Assembly (NCBI GenBank): GCA_964017065.1
Contig: OZ024783.1
Coordinates: 1,552,134-1,616,133, forward strand
Origin: Haliclona indistincta
Taxonomy: Eukaryota > Porifera > Demospongiae > Haplosclerida > Chalinidae
Reading direction: 5' to 3'
DNA: 64,000 bases
Shown here: positions 1 through 11,630 of the stretch, in pieces
Numbering within the stretch: position 1 is the first letter of the stretch
Layout: the number at the start of each line of letters is the position of its first letter
Position numbers and translations under genes: made by a program
Notes under the pieces: generated by a model
What the model saw: the letters and a program-made list of their open reading frames with translations, nothing else
Told to the model about the DNA's origin: nothing
Databases searched by the model: none

Positions 1-2886
1 TGTATCAATGGTGCTCATTTGTTGGAATGTGAACTGGCGCTGACTACGGAAGCGACGTAGAATCACGACTACTACGATCACCACGGTAGCAGCTATAAAT
101 ATCGCTATGACAACCAGTAGAAGGACGGAGATGGATATGATGATAACAGGACTAGAAGATCCTGTAGAAATATATGATGTCATGTTACTATTAATAGACG
201 ATGTTACTATTAATAACTCACCTGTGTGTGGTGATGGTTTGGGTGAGGATGATGGCTGTGATTTAGTGATAGTGGGTGGAGATTGTGATGGTGGGAGAGA
301 GGGGGTGGTGGATATGATGATAACAGAATTAGAAGATCCTGTGGAAATATATGATGTCATGTTACTATTAATAGACAATGTTACTGTTAATAGCTCACCT
401 GTGTGTGGTGATGCCTTGGGTGTGGATGATGGCTGTGATTTAGTGATAGTGGGTGGAGATTGTGATGGTGGGAGAGAGGAGGTGGTGGATATGATAATAA
501 CAGAATTAGAAGATCCTGTGGAAATATATGATGTCATGTTACTATTAATAGACAATGTTACTGTTAATAGCTCACCTGTGTGTGGTGATGCTTTGGGTGA
601 GGATGATGGCTGTGATTTAGTGATAGTGGGTGGAGATTGTGATGGTGTGAGAGAGGAGGTGGTGAAGTTGCAGAATATGTTGGTGCATTGGCAGCGATTG
701 AGAGGTATATCGGTATATGGAATGATGGCTGTATTGGTGGGGTCAAGACTGGCCTGGAGAAAGAGGGGAGAGAGGGAGGAGAAGGAGGGAGGGAGGAGAA
801 GGAGGGAGAGAGGAAGAGAGAGGGAGGAAGAGAGCAAGTTGGACAATAGATCACTTTCTCTAACATACCTTCATCCTCACTCCATCCTGAGACTCCTTCA
901 CTTGTATATTAATCCCAACCCCAGCTGTAATGGGTATAGTGGTCTGGTTCGTGATGTTCTTGTTATAGATCAAAGCATTCGATGAGTTGTACAGCATCAC
1001 ATTGAACGCCGGAGGAGAGGCACAAGGAATAATGGTTAAATCCATGCGATGATTTAGGCCTCTGCAAGTCAACCCTGAGCAGTCACTTTCAACTGAACAA
1101 CTAAATATGAGTCCGGTGTCCGCAGCAATCTTCTGTAACCGGTTGCATGTTTCTGAAGTAAAGGGTGAGCCAGATTGAGTGGGCGGAGTTGGTGGGACAC
1201 AGTTAGTTTTGTCAAGAATGACCTGTTGACGTGGAAGCACTGTGAGTTTATTGGAAGAGTACAGCGCATCCACCTAAAGAGAGAGGATTGAGGGAGAGAG
1301 GATTGAGGGAGAGAGGGTTGAGGGAGAGAGGATTGAGGGAGAGAGGATTGCGGGAGAGGATTGAGGGAGAGAGGATTGAGGGAGAGAGGATTGAGGGAGA
1401 GAGGATTGAGGGAGAGAAGATTGGGGGAGAGAGAGGATTGAGCTAACAGTAATTTTTGGAAAGTGAGTTTGAACTCAATAATTGTTTAGCATACACCAAT
1501 TATGATTACCGGTAGCATTAGCTAGCTATGGGCCAAAAGTGAATTTCAAAAGAACAAGGTTTGTACTACTGTACAATAACTTACAGTGGAACCCCTCTAT
1601 AATGGACAATTACGTACTGAATCCCAAATAATTATAACCCACATAATTAACCCCTGACCTGAGGATACCCTCTCTCTACAAGGTTCCACTTATACACACT
1701 GTGGTGGTTTCATATGGTGTCTTGGAATTTCCAACCCTGACCCTAAAATCCCCTTAGTCTGAAAATTAATTAAATGCATGTATGTCTCAAAATCACTCAG
1801 ATCTTATAGAGACACTAAAGAGCAGATCAACTCTTCCTGTCAAAGAAGAACTTTTGTATGAACTATAGTCAAGCTAGTTTAGTATGGGTAGCAGAAGCTA
1901 GGTTAATACCTTGGTAATTAATTTGAGGGATCAGTGGAGTTGTGTACAGTAGATAATTAAAATCTACTTTGACAATGATACCATTTTGAATGTGAACACT
2001 CACACACACGCACACACACACACATACACACCTGGATAATCTCAGAGTACTCCCTTTCTATCAGAGTGACGTTGAGCCGGATATTTGAAATTCCGAGAAA
2101 ATCAAGGTTGAGACCGCTTACATTCGCTAACTGTGAGTGAGAAAATGACCGTCTAATGATTTGCCTATCAGTAGCATCAAATATAGCCATCTCGAACGAA
2201 GGAGGAACAGTGCATGGGAAGACTGTGACAGTCTCTTTGACAGTGATTAGCCCACCACCGTAATGTGCTGTACAGACAGTGCCGGTACAGTTAGCATTCT
2301 TTTCGCAGGTAGCCGAGCTGGGAGCTGCAGCAATGATGGACTCAATGGAGTTACACATGCACACGGCGGGATTGAGCGAGATGAATACAGACGGGATGAG
2401 GGTCTCTGAAGTAGCTGATGTCAACTAAAGAAATACCAACAACAATACTTTAAGTCAACATAGAATTGATAATGTTGTTTCTCACCTGTACGAAGATATG
2501 AGATGCATTTCTGTATCTCAGTAGGTTGATAGCTATGTTTCCTTGTTGCTGTTGTCCCAGTTCAGTGAAAACAAACGTTGCTGGGTTAACACCGTTTGTA
2601 GGAGTCACGGTTACATCGACGACGACCGGATCAGTGCAAGGTTGGACCGATAGCCTCACGTTCCAGCCGAGGTTGCTGTTAGTGCATGTCAGCCCTGTGC
2701 AGTCGCTGTTAGCCGAGCAGGAAGGAGCAACGCTAGATTGAGCGGTTTGAATCAGTCTGGGGCACTCTGTCTGAGCTTGTATTACGCTCAGCAGGACTGG
2801 GGAGGAACGAGGGAGTAAAGAGAGTCGTTTGTACGCATCATTAGCTCACCTAAACCACAGGTTAGAGCCAGCAGCAGGATTGACAT
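1..2886 (-). CDS. S1: type I membrane protein with three Cys modules, open at the left edge
   Basis: I do not recognise this family by name. Exons on the minus strand are 2850-2886 (signal peptide start), 2486-2796, 2032-2424, 869-1273, 576-753, 399-515, 222-338 and 161 down to the window edge, all with GT-AG borders and matching phases. Exons 2, 3 and 4 each encode one copy of a five-Cys module (C-x~15-C-x5-7-C-[ST]-G-x2-C-x~15-PC). They are followed by a Ser/Thr/Pro-rich stalk and a hydrophobic helix with a basic stop-transfer stretch in the last exon. The last few codons lie outside the window. It is a close mirror copy of S2 (3883-7256) but has two extra stalk exons. It probably sits on the cell surface with its N terminus outside. 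Function unknown. Confidence 0.75.
162..692 (-). repeat. Three tandem copies of a stalk exon plus its intron (177-bp unit)
   Basis: Units at 162-338, 339-515 and 516-692 are nearly identical. Each consists of a 60-nt intron and a 117-nt exon segment, and each keeps its own splice donor (CTCAC on the plus strand) and acceptor. The 117-nt exons are phase 1-1 symmetric, so each added unit inserts 39 Ser/Thr/Pro-rich residues without breaking the frame. S2 has a single unit at the matching place (exon 6825-7002). Confidence 0.85.
1274..1440. repeat. GA-rich minisatellite in S1 intron
   Basis: About eleven copies of a unit close to GGGAGAGAGGATTGA, next to the 3' splice site of S1 exon 4. On the coding (minus) strand it is a polypyrimidine tract leading into the acceptor, as in S2. 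Confidence 0.85.
1441..2031. other. S1 intron 3 with dispersed repeat copy
   Basis: Non-coding. Positions about 1590-1690 carry a copy of the dispersed inverted-repeat element whose ends read like GGAACCYCTCTA, seen again at 5062, 5795, 12490, 16707, 19856, 50446, 53848 and 55262. A CA/TG dinucleotide tract (about 2001-2030) abuts the exon 3 donor. Confidence 0.6.
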
Positions 2887-3882
2887 GATGACAAACCGAG
2901 GGGTCCGTGGACACGCTTCGAATCTCGTACTGACATGCACTCTCTCTAAGAATCGCTAATAAGAATCCAATTCTGAATCAAGAATCCATCTCCGAATCAT
3001 TAATCCACGTACGAATCCGGCCACGAATAGTCTACGCGACAGCCCAGGTAAAAATAAAAAATAATTATGTTGCACATAATACACATGGAGTGCAAAATGA
3101 CCAAAACATATAAATCTGTATGCAACATAATTATTATGTACATAGCTTTGACAAAGAATACCAGGAGCTCATCAGCTCATAGCTGCCCGTGATATTTACC
3201 CAAATACTATGTATTGTTAACAATGCGTGACTACTGCACAAGACTGACTGAATCGCAAGAGAAATCTTATATTATCGTGTTGAGTAGTGTTGAGTAGCAA
3301 TGTTTGGAGGCTCTCATCTCATAGCACCTAAGACCTAGCTTAATTGTGTTGTTGTGCTTGTGTATTGTGTATGATTATTGTGTTTATTGTGTTCTGGTTT
3401 ACACCTTACTAGTTTAACCCTTACTATTTACAACTAAACATATCCTTTCACATGCATGCCTCATGGTTTTCCACCTGTAGAATTATTATTTGCATCTGTT
3501 TCATTTTTTTGTAACTGATGATGATCCTCGGATCGAAACGTTTTACTGAATCATTGTTTCATATGCTGCGGCAATAAAGCTCACTACTCAACACAATAAT
3601 GTCTAGTCGGCGCAGCAACGACCTCTATCAAGAAATCTTATAATTAATTGTATTATTAATAAAATTATTATTCTTTGAAAACAACACATGCTAGGAACAG
3701 TACTAGTAGCTAATCGCTGAGTCATTCTCCTCTGCTCTGCAGGAGCGCATAATTAGAGCCGAGTCAGGTTTCCGAAAAGGGTGCCTAAATTTGATGTCAA
3801 CTAAATTAATTTTGATACGATATTTTGACACGTGACGTGACGTAGGTGTGGCTTGGAAGGAGAGAAAGGAGTGGTTGTCATC
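2887..3882. promoter_or_regulatory. Shared ~1 kb spacer between divergent S1 and S2 starts
   Basis: The two start codons face away from each other across 996 bp, so both promoters must lie here or overlap. No TATA or named motif is claimed. The middle holds a retroelement-like tail: a CTGATGA-hairpin-GAAACG block at 3515-3542, followed at about 3572 by AATAAA. The region next to S2 has the 5' flank GGCTTGGAAGGAG; the S1 flank is less similar. Calling it a bidirectional promoter is inference from position. Confidence 0.45.
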
Positions 3883-4734
3883 ATGTCGATACTGCTGCTG
3901 GCTCTAGCCTGTGGTTTAGGTGAGTAATGGTGTGTGCAAACGCCCTCTTTACTCCCTCGTTCCTTCCCAGCCCTGCTAAGCGCAGTACAAGCTCAGACCG
4001 AGTGCCCCAGACTGATTCAAGCTGCTCAATCTAGCGTTGCCCCTTCCTGCTCGGCTTACAGCAACTGCACAGGGCTGACCTGCACTAACAGCAACCTCAG
4101 CTGGAACGTGAGGCTATCGGTCCAACCCTGCACTGATCCGGTCGTCGTCGACGTAACCGTGACTCCTACAAACGGTGGTAACCCAGCAACGTTTGTTTTC
4201 ACTGAACTAGGACAACAGCAACATGGAAACATAGCTATCAACCTACTGAGATACAGAAATGCGTCTCACATCTTCGTACAGGTGAGAAAAAACTTATCAA
4301 TTCTATGTTGATGTGTTTGTTGTTGGTATTTCTTTAGTTGACATCAGCTACTTCAGAGACCCTCATTCCGTCTGTATTCATCCCGCTCAATCCTGCCTTG
4401 TGTATGTGTAATTCTGTCGAGTCCATCATTGCGGCAGCTCCCAGCGCGGCTACCTGTGAAAAGAATAATAACGTTAACTGTACTGGCGCTATCTGTACAT
4501 CACATTTCGGTGGTGGGATAATCACTGTCAAAACGAGGATTACAATCTTCCCATGCACGGTTCCCCCTTCGTTCGAGATGGCTATATTTGATGCTACCAA
4601 TAATCAAATCTTTAAACAGTCATTTTCTCACTCACAGCTAGCGAATTTTACCGGTCTTGATCTTAGTTTGTTCGGAATTTCAGATGTCCGGCTCAACGTC
4701 ACTCTGATAGAAAAGGAGTACTCTGAGATTATCC

Positions 4735-4767
<33 letters not shown>

Positions 4768-4932
4768 TGAGTGAGTGTGTGAGTGTGTGTGTGTGTGTGA
4801 GTGTGTGAGTGTGTGTGGGTGTGTATGTGTATGAGTGTGTGTGTGTGTGTGTGTGTGAGTGTGTGAGTGTGTGTGAGTGTATGCGTGTGTGTGTGTGAGT
4901 GTGTGTGTGTGTGTGAGTGTGTGTGTGCGTGT

Positions 4933-4963
<31 letters not shown>

Positions 4964-7256
4964 AGCGTGTGTGGGTGTGGGTGTGTGTGTGTGTGTGTGT
5001 ATGGTAGTGCCCCAAGGAAATTCATGTACTTTTACATCCACCTGTACGTATAGTAGATGACACCCCTCGTCCCTCTATAATGGACACTTACTGAATCCCA
5101 AAATTATAACCCACATAATGTATAATAAACCCCTGACCAGAGGACACCCTCTCTATAATTGACGATTTTTGTTGGTCTCAATGGTGTCCGCGCTCTATTG
5201 TAGATGCACTGGGAAAGTGTGTCTCACTGACCAGTGACCACTAGAGGTTCAGGTGGGACTGCCCACACCTGCAGTGGGAGGCACAGTCAGTACTCCTGTG
5301 AGCTACTAGCCTGGGTTCCAGGAGTTGCACTCCACTAGCACACTGTAGTGCTGTGGTGTATGATTTCTTGTTGTTGAGACAATAAAATGTGTGTGGGCGT
5401 AACTGCTTATCAAAATGGTATCATTGTCAAAGTAGATTTTATCTACCATACTGTACACAACTCTACTAAGCCCTCTCATTGGTTATTCTAATAATAATGA
5501 TTACCAAGGTATTAACCCTTCTACTACCCATACTAAGCTAGTCGTACAGTAGCTCACAGGTATAGCAGAATATCATAGTTCAATAAGCTGATACAGAAGT
5601 TCTTCCTTGACGGGAGAGTTGATCGCCTCTTTAGTGTCTCTATAAGATCTGAGAGTGATTTTGACACCTTTTAGGCTGACACCAAAGCAGCATAATTATA
5701 ATTAACTTTTAGACAAAGGGAATGTTGGGTCAGGGTGGGAAATTCCCTCTTTCTCAAGGTACCTTATGAAACCACCCCAGTGTGTATATAGTGAATCCTC
5801 TCTAAGGCAGACATTATTGGGACCAACAGAATTGTCCGTTATAGAGAGGGTGTCCTCTGGTCAGGGGTTAATTATACTGAGTTCATTCAAACTCACTTTC
5901 CTGTGGTTACTCAATCCTCTCTCTCTCCCTCTCCCTCTCTCCCCCACTCTCTCTCTCTCCCTCTCCCTCTCTCACCCCTACCCTCTCTCTCTCCCCCACT
6001 CTCTCTCTCTTCCTCGATCCTCTCTCTTTAGGTGGATGCGCTGTACTCTTCTGGTAAACTCACGGTGCTTCCACGTCAACAGGTCATTCTTGACAAAACT
6101 AACTGTGTCCCACCAACTCCGCCCTCTCTATCTGGCTCGCCCTTTACTTCAGAAACATGCAACCGGTTACAGAAGATTGCTGCGGACACCGGACTCATAT
6201 TTAGTTGTTCAGTTGAAAGTGGCTGCTCAGGGTTGACTTGCCGAGGCCTAAATCATCGCATGGATTTAACCATTATTCCTTGTGCCTCTCCTCCGGCGTT
6301 CAATGTCATGCTGTACAACTCATCGAATGCTTTGATCTATAATAAGAACATCACGAACCAGACCACTATACCCATTACAGCTGGGGTTGGGATTAATGTA
6401 CAAGTGAAGGAGTCTCAGGATGGAGTGAGGATGAAGGTATGTTGAAGAAAGTGATCTATTGTCCAACTTGCTTCAATTCTCCCTCTCCCCTTCCTCTCTC
6501 CCTCTCTCTCTCCCTCCCTCCCTCCCTTCTTCCCTCCCTTCTTCCCTCCCTCCCTCCTTCCCTCCCTCCCTCCTTCCCTCCCTCCCTCCTTCCCTCCCTC
6601 CTTCCTTCCCTCCCTCCTTCCCTCCCTCCTTCCTTCCCTCCCTCCTTCCCTCCCTCCTTCCCTCCCTCCCTCCTTCCCTCCCTCCTTCTCCATCTCTTTC
6701 TCTCTCCCTTCCTTTCTCTCTCTCCCTTCCTCTCTCATTCTCTCCATTCCCCTCCCTCTCTTCTCTCTCTCCCTCCTCCCTCTCTCCCTCCTCTGTCTCC
6801 TCCCTCTCTCCCCTCTTTCTCCAGGCTAGTCTTGAGCCCACCAATACAGCCATCATTCCATATACCGATATACCTCTCAATCGCTGCCAATGCACCAACA
6901 TATTCTGCAACTTCACCACCTCCTCTCTCCCACCATCACAAGCTCCACCCACTATCACTAAATCACAGCCATCATCCACACCCAAACCATCACCACACAC
7001 AGGTGAGCTATTAACAGTAACATTGTCTATTAATAGTAACATGACATCATATATTTCCACAGGATCTTCTAATTCTGTTATCATCATATCAATCTCCGTC
7101 CCTCTACTGGTTGTCATAGCGATACTTATAGCCGCTACCGTGGTGATTGTAGTAGTCGTGATTCTACGCCGCTTCCGTAGCCAGCGCCAGTTCGCATTCC
7201 AACAAATGAGCTCCATTAATACAGATGGACAGGATGATGAAGAGGGCTATGAATAA
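3883..7256 (+). CDS. S2: type I membrane protein with three Cys modules
   Basis: Six exons: 3883-3919, 3971-4281, 4338-4736, 6032-6436, 6825-7002 and 7063-7256, summing to 1524 nt (507 residues plus stop), with all phases consistent. Residues 1-20 form a signal peptide (MSILLLALACG...). Three Cys modules follow, one per exon, each with the signature C-[ST]-G-x2-C and a later PC (for example NCTGLTC, NCTGAIC, GCSGLTC). Next come a short Cys pair (CQCTN..C), a Ser/Thr/Pro stalk, a membrane helix (about residues 445-470, rich in Val and Ile), an RRFRSQR anchor and an acidic tail ending DDEEGYE. Many N-x-S/T sites suggest glycosylation. It lies 320 bp upstream of receptor A in the same orientation. 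The family is unknown to me; a secreted or surface role is inferred. Confidence 0.8.
4737..5012. repeat. (GT)n microsatellite at a splice donor
   Basis: About 275 bp of GT repeats with interspersed GA begin exactly at the exon 3 donor of S2 (ATCCAG followed by GTGTGT). The mirror gene S1 has a shorter tract at the same donor. Confidence 0.95.
5013..6031. other. Rest of S2 intron 3 with two dispersed-repeat copies
   Basis: No coding sequence seen. Copies of the GGAACCYCTCTA-type element lie at about 5062-5205 and 5795-5870. The stretch at about 5450-5790 recurs at 12240-12490, 19160-19330 and 53580-53850, marking the duplicated S relics. Positions 5915-6030 are a pyrimidine tract ending in the exon 4 acceptor. 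Confidence 0.7.
6477..6820. repeat. Expanded CCCT/CCTT pyrimidine tract before an acceptor
   Basis: An almost purine-free tract of CCCTCCTT-type repeats fills S2 intron 4 up to the acceptor at 6824. The matching S1 intron (754-868) is only 115 nt. Confidence 0.95.
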
Positions 7257-7442
7257 ATTAAATTTTGATGTTGACTCATGCACTACACTATTATTCAACT
7301 TTTTTAACCAGTTGTTATACATTATTGCAGTTTTGTTATAGTATATTATGATTGAAGTGTGATACTATCTTTTGGATACTCGATACTCTAATAACATACT
7401 TGCTCTGAAGAGCTCAGTTATGCAACATGTAAACTATTTGCA

Positions 7443-7490
7443 TTGATTACTCAACGAAACGAAACTACGTCCGGTTGGTTGCGGTTGTGT
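7443..7490 (+). promoter_or_regulatory. Conserved block upstream of receptor A
   Basis: A block of the form TTGATTAYTCAACGAAAC, then ACTACGTCCGGTT, then TTGCGGT lies about 90-130 bp before the start codon. Versions of it recur at 13729, 20393, 31054 and 42077, each before a receptor with a complete first exon. Candidate core promoter or transcription factor site, not identified. Confidence 0.5.
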
Positions 7491-7575
7491 TGCTTACTAA
7501 ATACCAGATGTCGTGTAGGTGAAAGGAAATTGATAGTAAAATTTCCTCACGTGCATCTGGTTCCCGGGATGCAAC

Positions 7576-10500
7576 ATGATGAGAAGACTCGTCTTTCTCG
7601 CTTGCTCCTTGGTCATCTTCTGGCTCTGCTTCGAGGGCTGGATTATCTCGTGTGCAGATGCTCAAGACACGTTAGTAGTATTATCGTGTGTATGTAGCGA
7701 TAGATAGGTTGTTATGATCAAGGATTACAATACAGCTCAATGTTTCTTTCTAGCATATTATCTGAGCAAAAAGATTCTATTCATTATCACATTTTGACTG
7801 ATCCTTGCTCTGTCTGTTCTACTATAGGTTTAGTTTGAATATTGTCTTCGATGAAGGAGAATGCAATGGGTCCAAGCCTACTGTCAGAGTGAGCACACGT
7901 TTGGGACGAAGTGTGTCAGTGCTGTCTACAATGAGGAATTATACACGATGGATTCCACTCTCTGGTACAGCCCGCTATGTGCAGCTTGTAATTAGCTATA
8001 ATTTATACCACTTAGGCAACTGCAGTGCATCTCAAAACTTGTCTTTTTCTTTATCTACGATCGCGACGCTTGTTGGCGAGGCTATCGGTAGCTTAGACAG
8101 CCGGCGCTATCAGTTCAGGATTGATATGTCTCCTGCTGATCACTGCCATTGTTTAACTGTTGACAGTGCTACTGGTGTTATTGGTAACATCATATTCAAC
8201 CAATGGAGAGAAGGAAGTTTCTTGTGTGGCAGCAACATCACTCAGCTTTGTGCCTCAAACACTGAAAATAGTACATTCTATTCAACACTTATAAGTCAGA
8301 ATGGATCACTGAGTCAGGAATGTGATGAGTCTACAGATGTAAGCCTTAATATTTCCAATGTTCAAATTCCAGTGGTCCGAGCTTGTAGAGGTATGTAATG
8401 CAGTAGACACTTGTAGGCTGTGGTATGCTTAGTTATTGCATATACACATTATTTTTATCTTTTTATAAACTATAGCATTGTCAACTGTAAAGTGTGAAGC
8501 ACACGGTTCCTGGAGGGAAACCACTAGATGTAGTATTAGCAGACTAGCTACTGAAAGCAAGAGTTGTTCACTTCCAGATACAAATGGTATTTGCTTGCTT
8601 TGTTTTTATGAAAACAGTATGTATATAGTTTGCATGACAACAAGGAAACGTATATAATAATACTTATTGGAACAGTCACGTAAAATTTGTATAACATCCG
8701 TTTTGGTGTTGCTTTACACTAATGAGTTGCCAAGATGTTCTTAAGTATCTTTTATGCACTGCAATAGTCACCATAAGAGTGTGTCGCTGCGATGGGCAGT
8801 GGGGACCAGTTCACTGTCATCCATCACTACATCTAGTAGAGGAACTGGTATGAAGACACATACAATAAAGCTGAATATGATTATGTTCTTGCATCCATTG
8901 TAGCTTGAATCATCTCTACCTGAAGATAGTCTCATGATTCTAAGTCAGCTACTACCAAACACTACCACCATCACTCAGCGATTGGATCTCCTTATGAGAG
9001 CTGTGCAGCAACAACTCAACACAACGCAAGGAATAACAGAGACATTTCTACAGGTACAGCTATGATCTGTAAGGCATTATTATATAACGGCGACATTACA
9101 ATAGGTAGCAATTTTAATTCATTGTGCAAAATAAGCTGTATTGTCACCTTAATATTTATTATTTTGATATCTGCTGTAGTTGCTGATAAATATTGTCTCC
9201 ACTGAGCTATTGAAGGTATAACTCTTTTCTTTTTTGGTACTGCTCTTGAGATTATTTTTAGGCGAACGTTTCTGATTCTGTCAAATTCTTGTCTCTACTG
9301 GATAAAGCAGCTCTTAATCTCAGACAGAATAGAACTGTCACTTCATTAACAGGAAAATTAATACGTATGCGTATAAATTAGCTTGTGGTATAATGTATTA
9401 AAATCTCTCCCTGTATCATAGGAGGAAGAATAAGGGAGGTGTTTCCTGGTAGTGGGCGTGTCACTGGTATACAAGTTGACAACAACTACATATCCCTACC
9501 TGATGAAATATTTGAAAACATATCTGAATCAGGTATCCTAGCCTGCTCATTTCGAATACTGAAAAATGTATAATGTTTTAAAAGCATTTGTTGCATCTTT
9601 CTATTTTGAGAACATATCCGATCTACTGCCTGAGGGAGCTCAAGAGTAAGCTCAGCTAGTCCTATAGTGAAAATATGTTTTTTTTTCTGGCACAAACTCT
9701 AGGCCTGTTTCTCCAGTGATATCTTCCACTCTGGACTGCGATAGATGCAAAACCAGTGATCTATCGGAGAATGTGATTATTTTCTTTGATCTAAATCAAT
9801 CTTGTGGTTCATCTGATGTTGCTAAATGTGTGTTTGTTGATGTAGAGTGAGTTTAAAGACAAACCTTACATGTACGAGAGCTACTTCCCGATCATACAGG
9901 AGAGGAGTTGGTGCTAACTTTTGGAACGACAGTGGTTGCAGTACAATACATTTTGAGAATGGTTCTGTGATGTGCTCGTGCAACCATCTCACACACTTTG
10001 GTGTTCTCTTTGTGCCAGTTTGTGACTTGGTGCATTGAAACCAATTGAGAATGATATTTTGTTTCAGGATGCATACGATGAAAGACCGAAAATTTTTGGG
10101 CAAGTCCTTGTGTCCATTTCACTGGTGTTCTTGTTGGCTACCATTATCACGTTTGTACTCAACAAGTCAGTGATAGCTAGCTATACTATACCATTAATTC
10201 ATCTTGATTATGAACTCTGCCTTGCAAATATACCACAAATCCTGCAGCATTTTGTGCCGAAACAGCATGCCAAAAGTGCCGGCATGCCTTTAATTGGAAA
10301 TTTTTCATGCTTACAAAATTTACAGAAATTGTTATAATTATTTCTGCATTTGCATCTAAATAGGTCTCTGTGGAACATGCGTAACTACATTCACTGTATG
10401 TTGTGTGGTAGTATGTTCACTGCACTACTGCTCTTTATAGTTGGATTAGACATGACAGGGAATGAGGTAGAGATGATGAAGGTTGCATGCATGTTCTCTT

Positions 10501-11630
10501 CTTACTGCATACATGCACCCTCCTGCATGCAGTCTCTCTGTTCAGCCATTGCAGTGTTGGTTCACTACTTGTTCATGGTGATGTTCATGTGGATGCTAAT
10601 GGAGGGTGTGGTCTTGTACGTGAAACTAGTCGTAGTTTTCATCACTCATCACAAACGCTACATCGTTTTCTTCACCATTGCAAGTTTTGGTAAGTAAATC
10701 AAAAATCGAATACTTCTGATGGTGCTTATGTACATAATGTATAGGTATACCACTGTTATACATGGGTCTAGTGGTACCTCTTGGGTTCTTAGTCAACACT
10801 GATAACTGTACTGGATATCACTATGGTTACTACAATGATACTAACTTGCCAATTCGACCGTACGATGCTTTGATTTGTAATTCATAATTCAGCATGATGA
10901 TATCACAGGTGTTGGTTGAGGAATGAGTTCATTTGGGCCTTCATTGCTCCTGTCATCCTTGTCATACTGGTAACCAAACAAGTGCCTAGAAAAGATAATA
11001 CTTGGATTTCTACATGTGTAGGTTAATATAGGGTTCCTAATAATGGTTCTTGTTATAATGTATCGACATATGAAGAAACAAGGAAATAAGTCAAAAGGCG
11101 ATGCAGCTAAGTAAGTATTATACCTTATAGCGAAACATTATGGTGAATTTTTAAGCATGTAATTGTAGCGACTTATATACATCTTATATTTTGATCTATG
11201 ATAATATTTATGATTCCTGTTTTCTCATGCATGCAGGCACTGGTTGAAAGTGATCATATCTCTGGTGATAGTTATGGGGATAGGCTGGATTGGTAAAATA
11301 GTCTTATTTAGTCAACGAGAGCGTTTGATTGCGTACATCATGGCTAGTTTCGTTGCTTCTCAAGGCGTGTTTATATTCATCTTGCTAGTTCCTCTATCTA
11401 AACAGGTGTGCCGTGGTACTATAACTACTACCTCTCATAAAATCAGTTCTAACTTTATCAGGTACGAGATGCTTACATTAACTGGTGGAGAAAAATTTGG
11501 ACACGATTTTCTACCAGCAGTGATCATCTTTCAGCTAAAACCTCTTCAGTAAGCTGCCATTTTTTTCTTTAATAATAGGCACGTCTCATTATTAAACTTT
11601 TAGCCGAACTCAAAAGAGAACGGAGTGTGA
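7576..11630 (+). CDS. Receptor A: adhesion-type GPCR
   Basis: About 21 exons and roughly 820 residues. Exon 1 (7576-7670) encodes a signal peptide (MMRRLVFLACS...). Exons to about 8850 encode a Cys-rich ectodomain that I do not recognise, with the conserved core DHCHCLTVDSATGV and a Trp/Cys pattern (CRCDGQWGPVHC) like a hormone-receptor or sushi fold. From 8904 follows a GAIN-like region, ending in a GPS site (CSCNHLTHFGVLF, about 9960-10010) where adhesion receptors self-cleave before Thr. Seven helices follow from about 10070 to 11405, with the secretin/adhesion TM3 signature FMWMLMEGVVLY and TM7 SQGVFIFILLVPLSKQ. The tail ends SKENGV. A 51-nt intron (7965-8015) is conserved in the paralogs. 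No frameshift or stop seen. Ligand unknown. Confidence 0.85.

Noticed and set aside
107..985. Long plus-strand open frame with repeated MDMMITGLEDP-type blocks
   Set aside because: It is the antisense of the S1 stalk and TM exons and crosses their introns; the splice sites and homology to S2 are on the other strand.
4628..5041. Thr-His repeat proteins on the minus strand
   Set aside because: Translation of the GT microsatellite; no coding evidence.
6415..7014. Pro/Ser- or Glu/Gly/Arg-rich frames across 6477-6820
   Set aside because: Low-complexity translation of a pyrimidine tract inside an intron.
7965..8015. Treating this stretch of receptor A as coding, since it is open there
   Set aside because: All paralogs have a stop or indel here while keeping a GGTACAG/GGTGCAG donor and TAG acceptor, and phases fit only if it is an intron.
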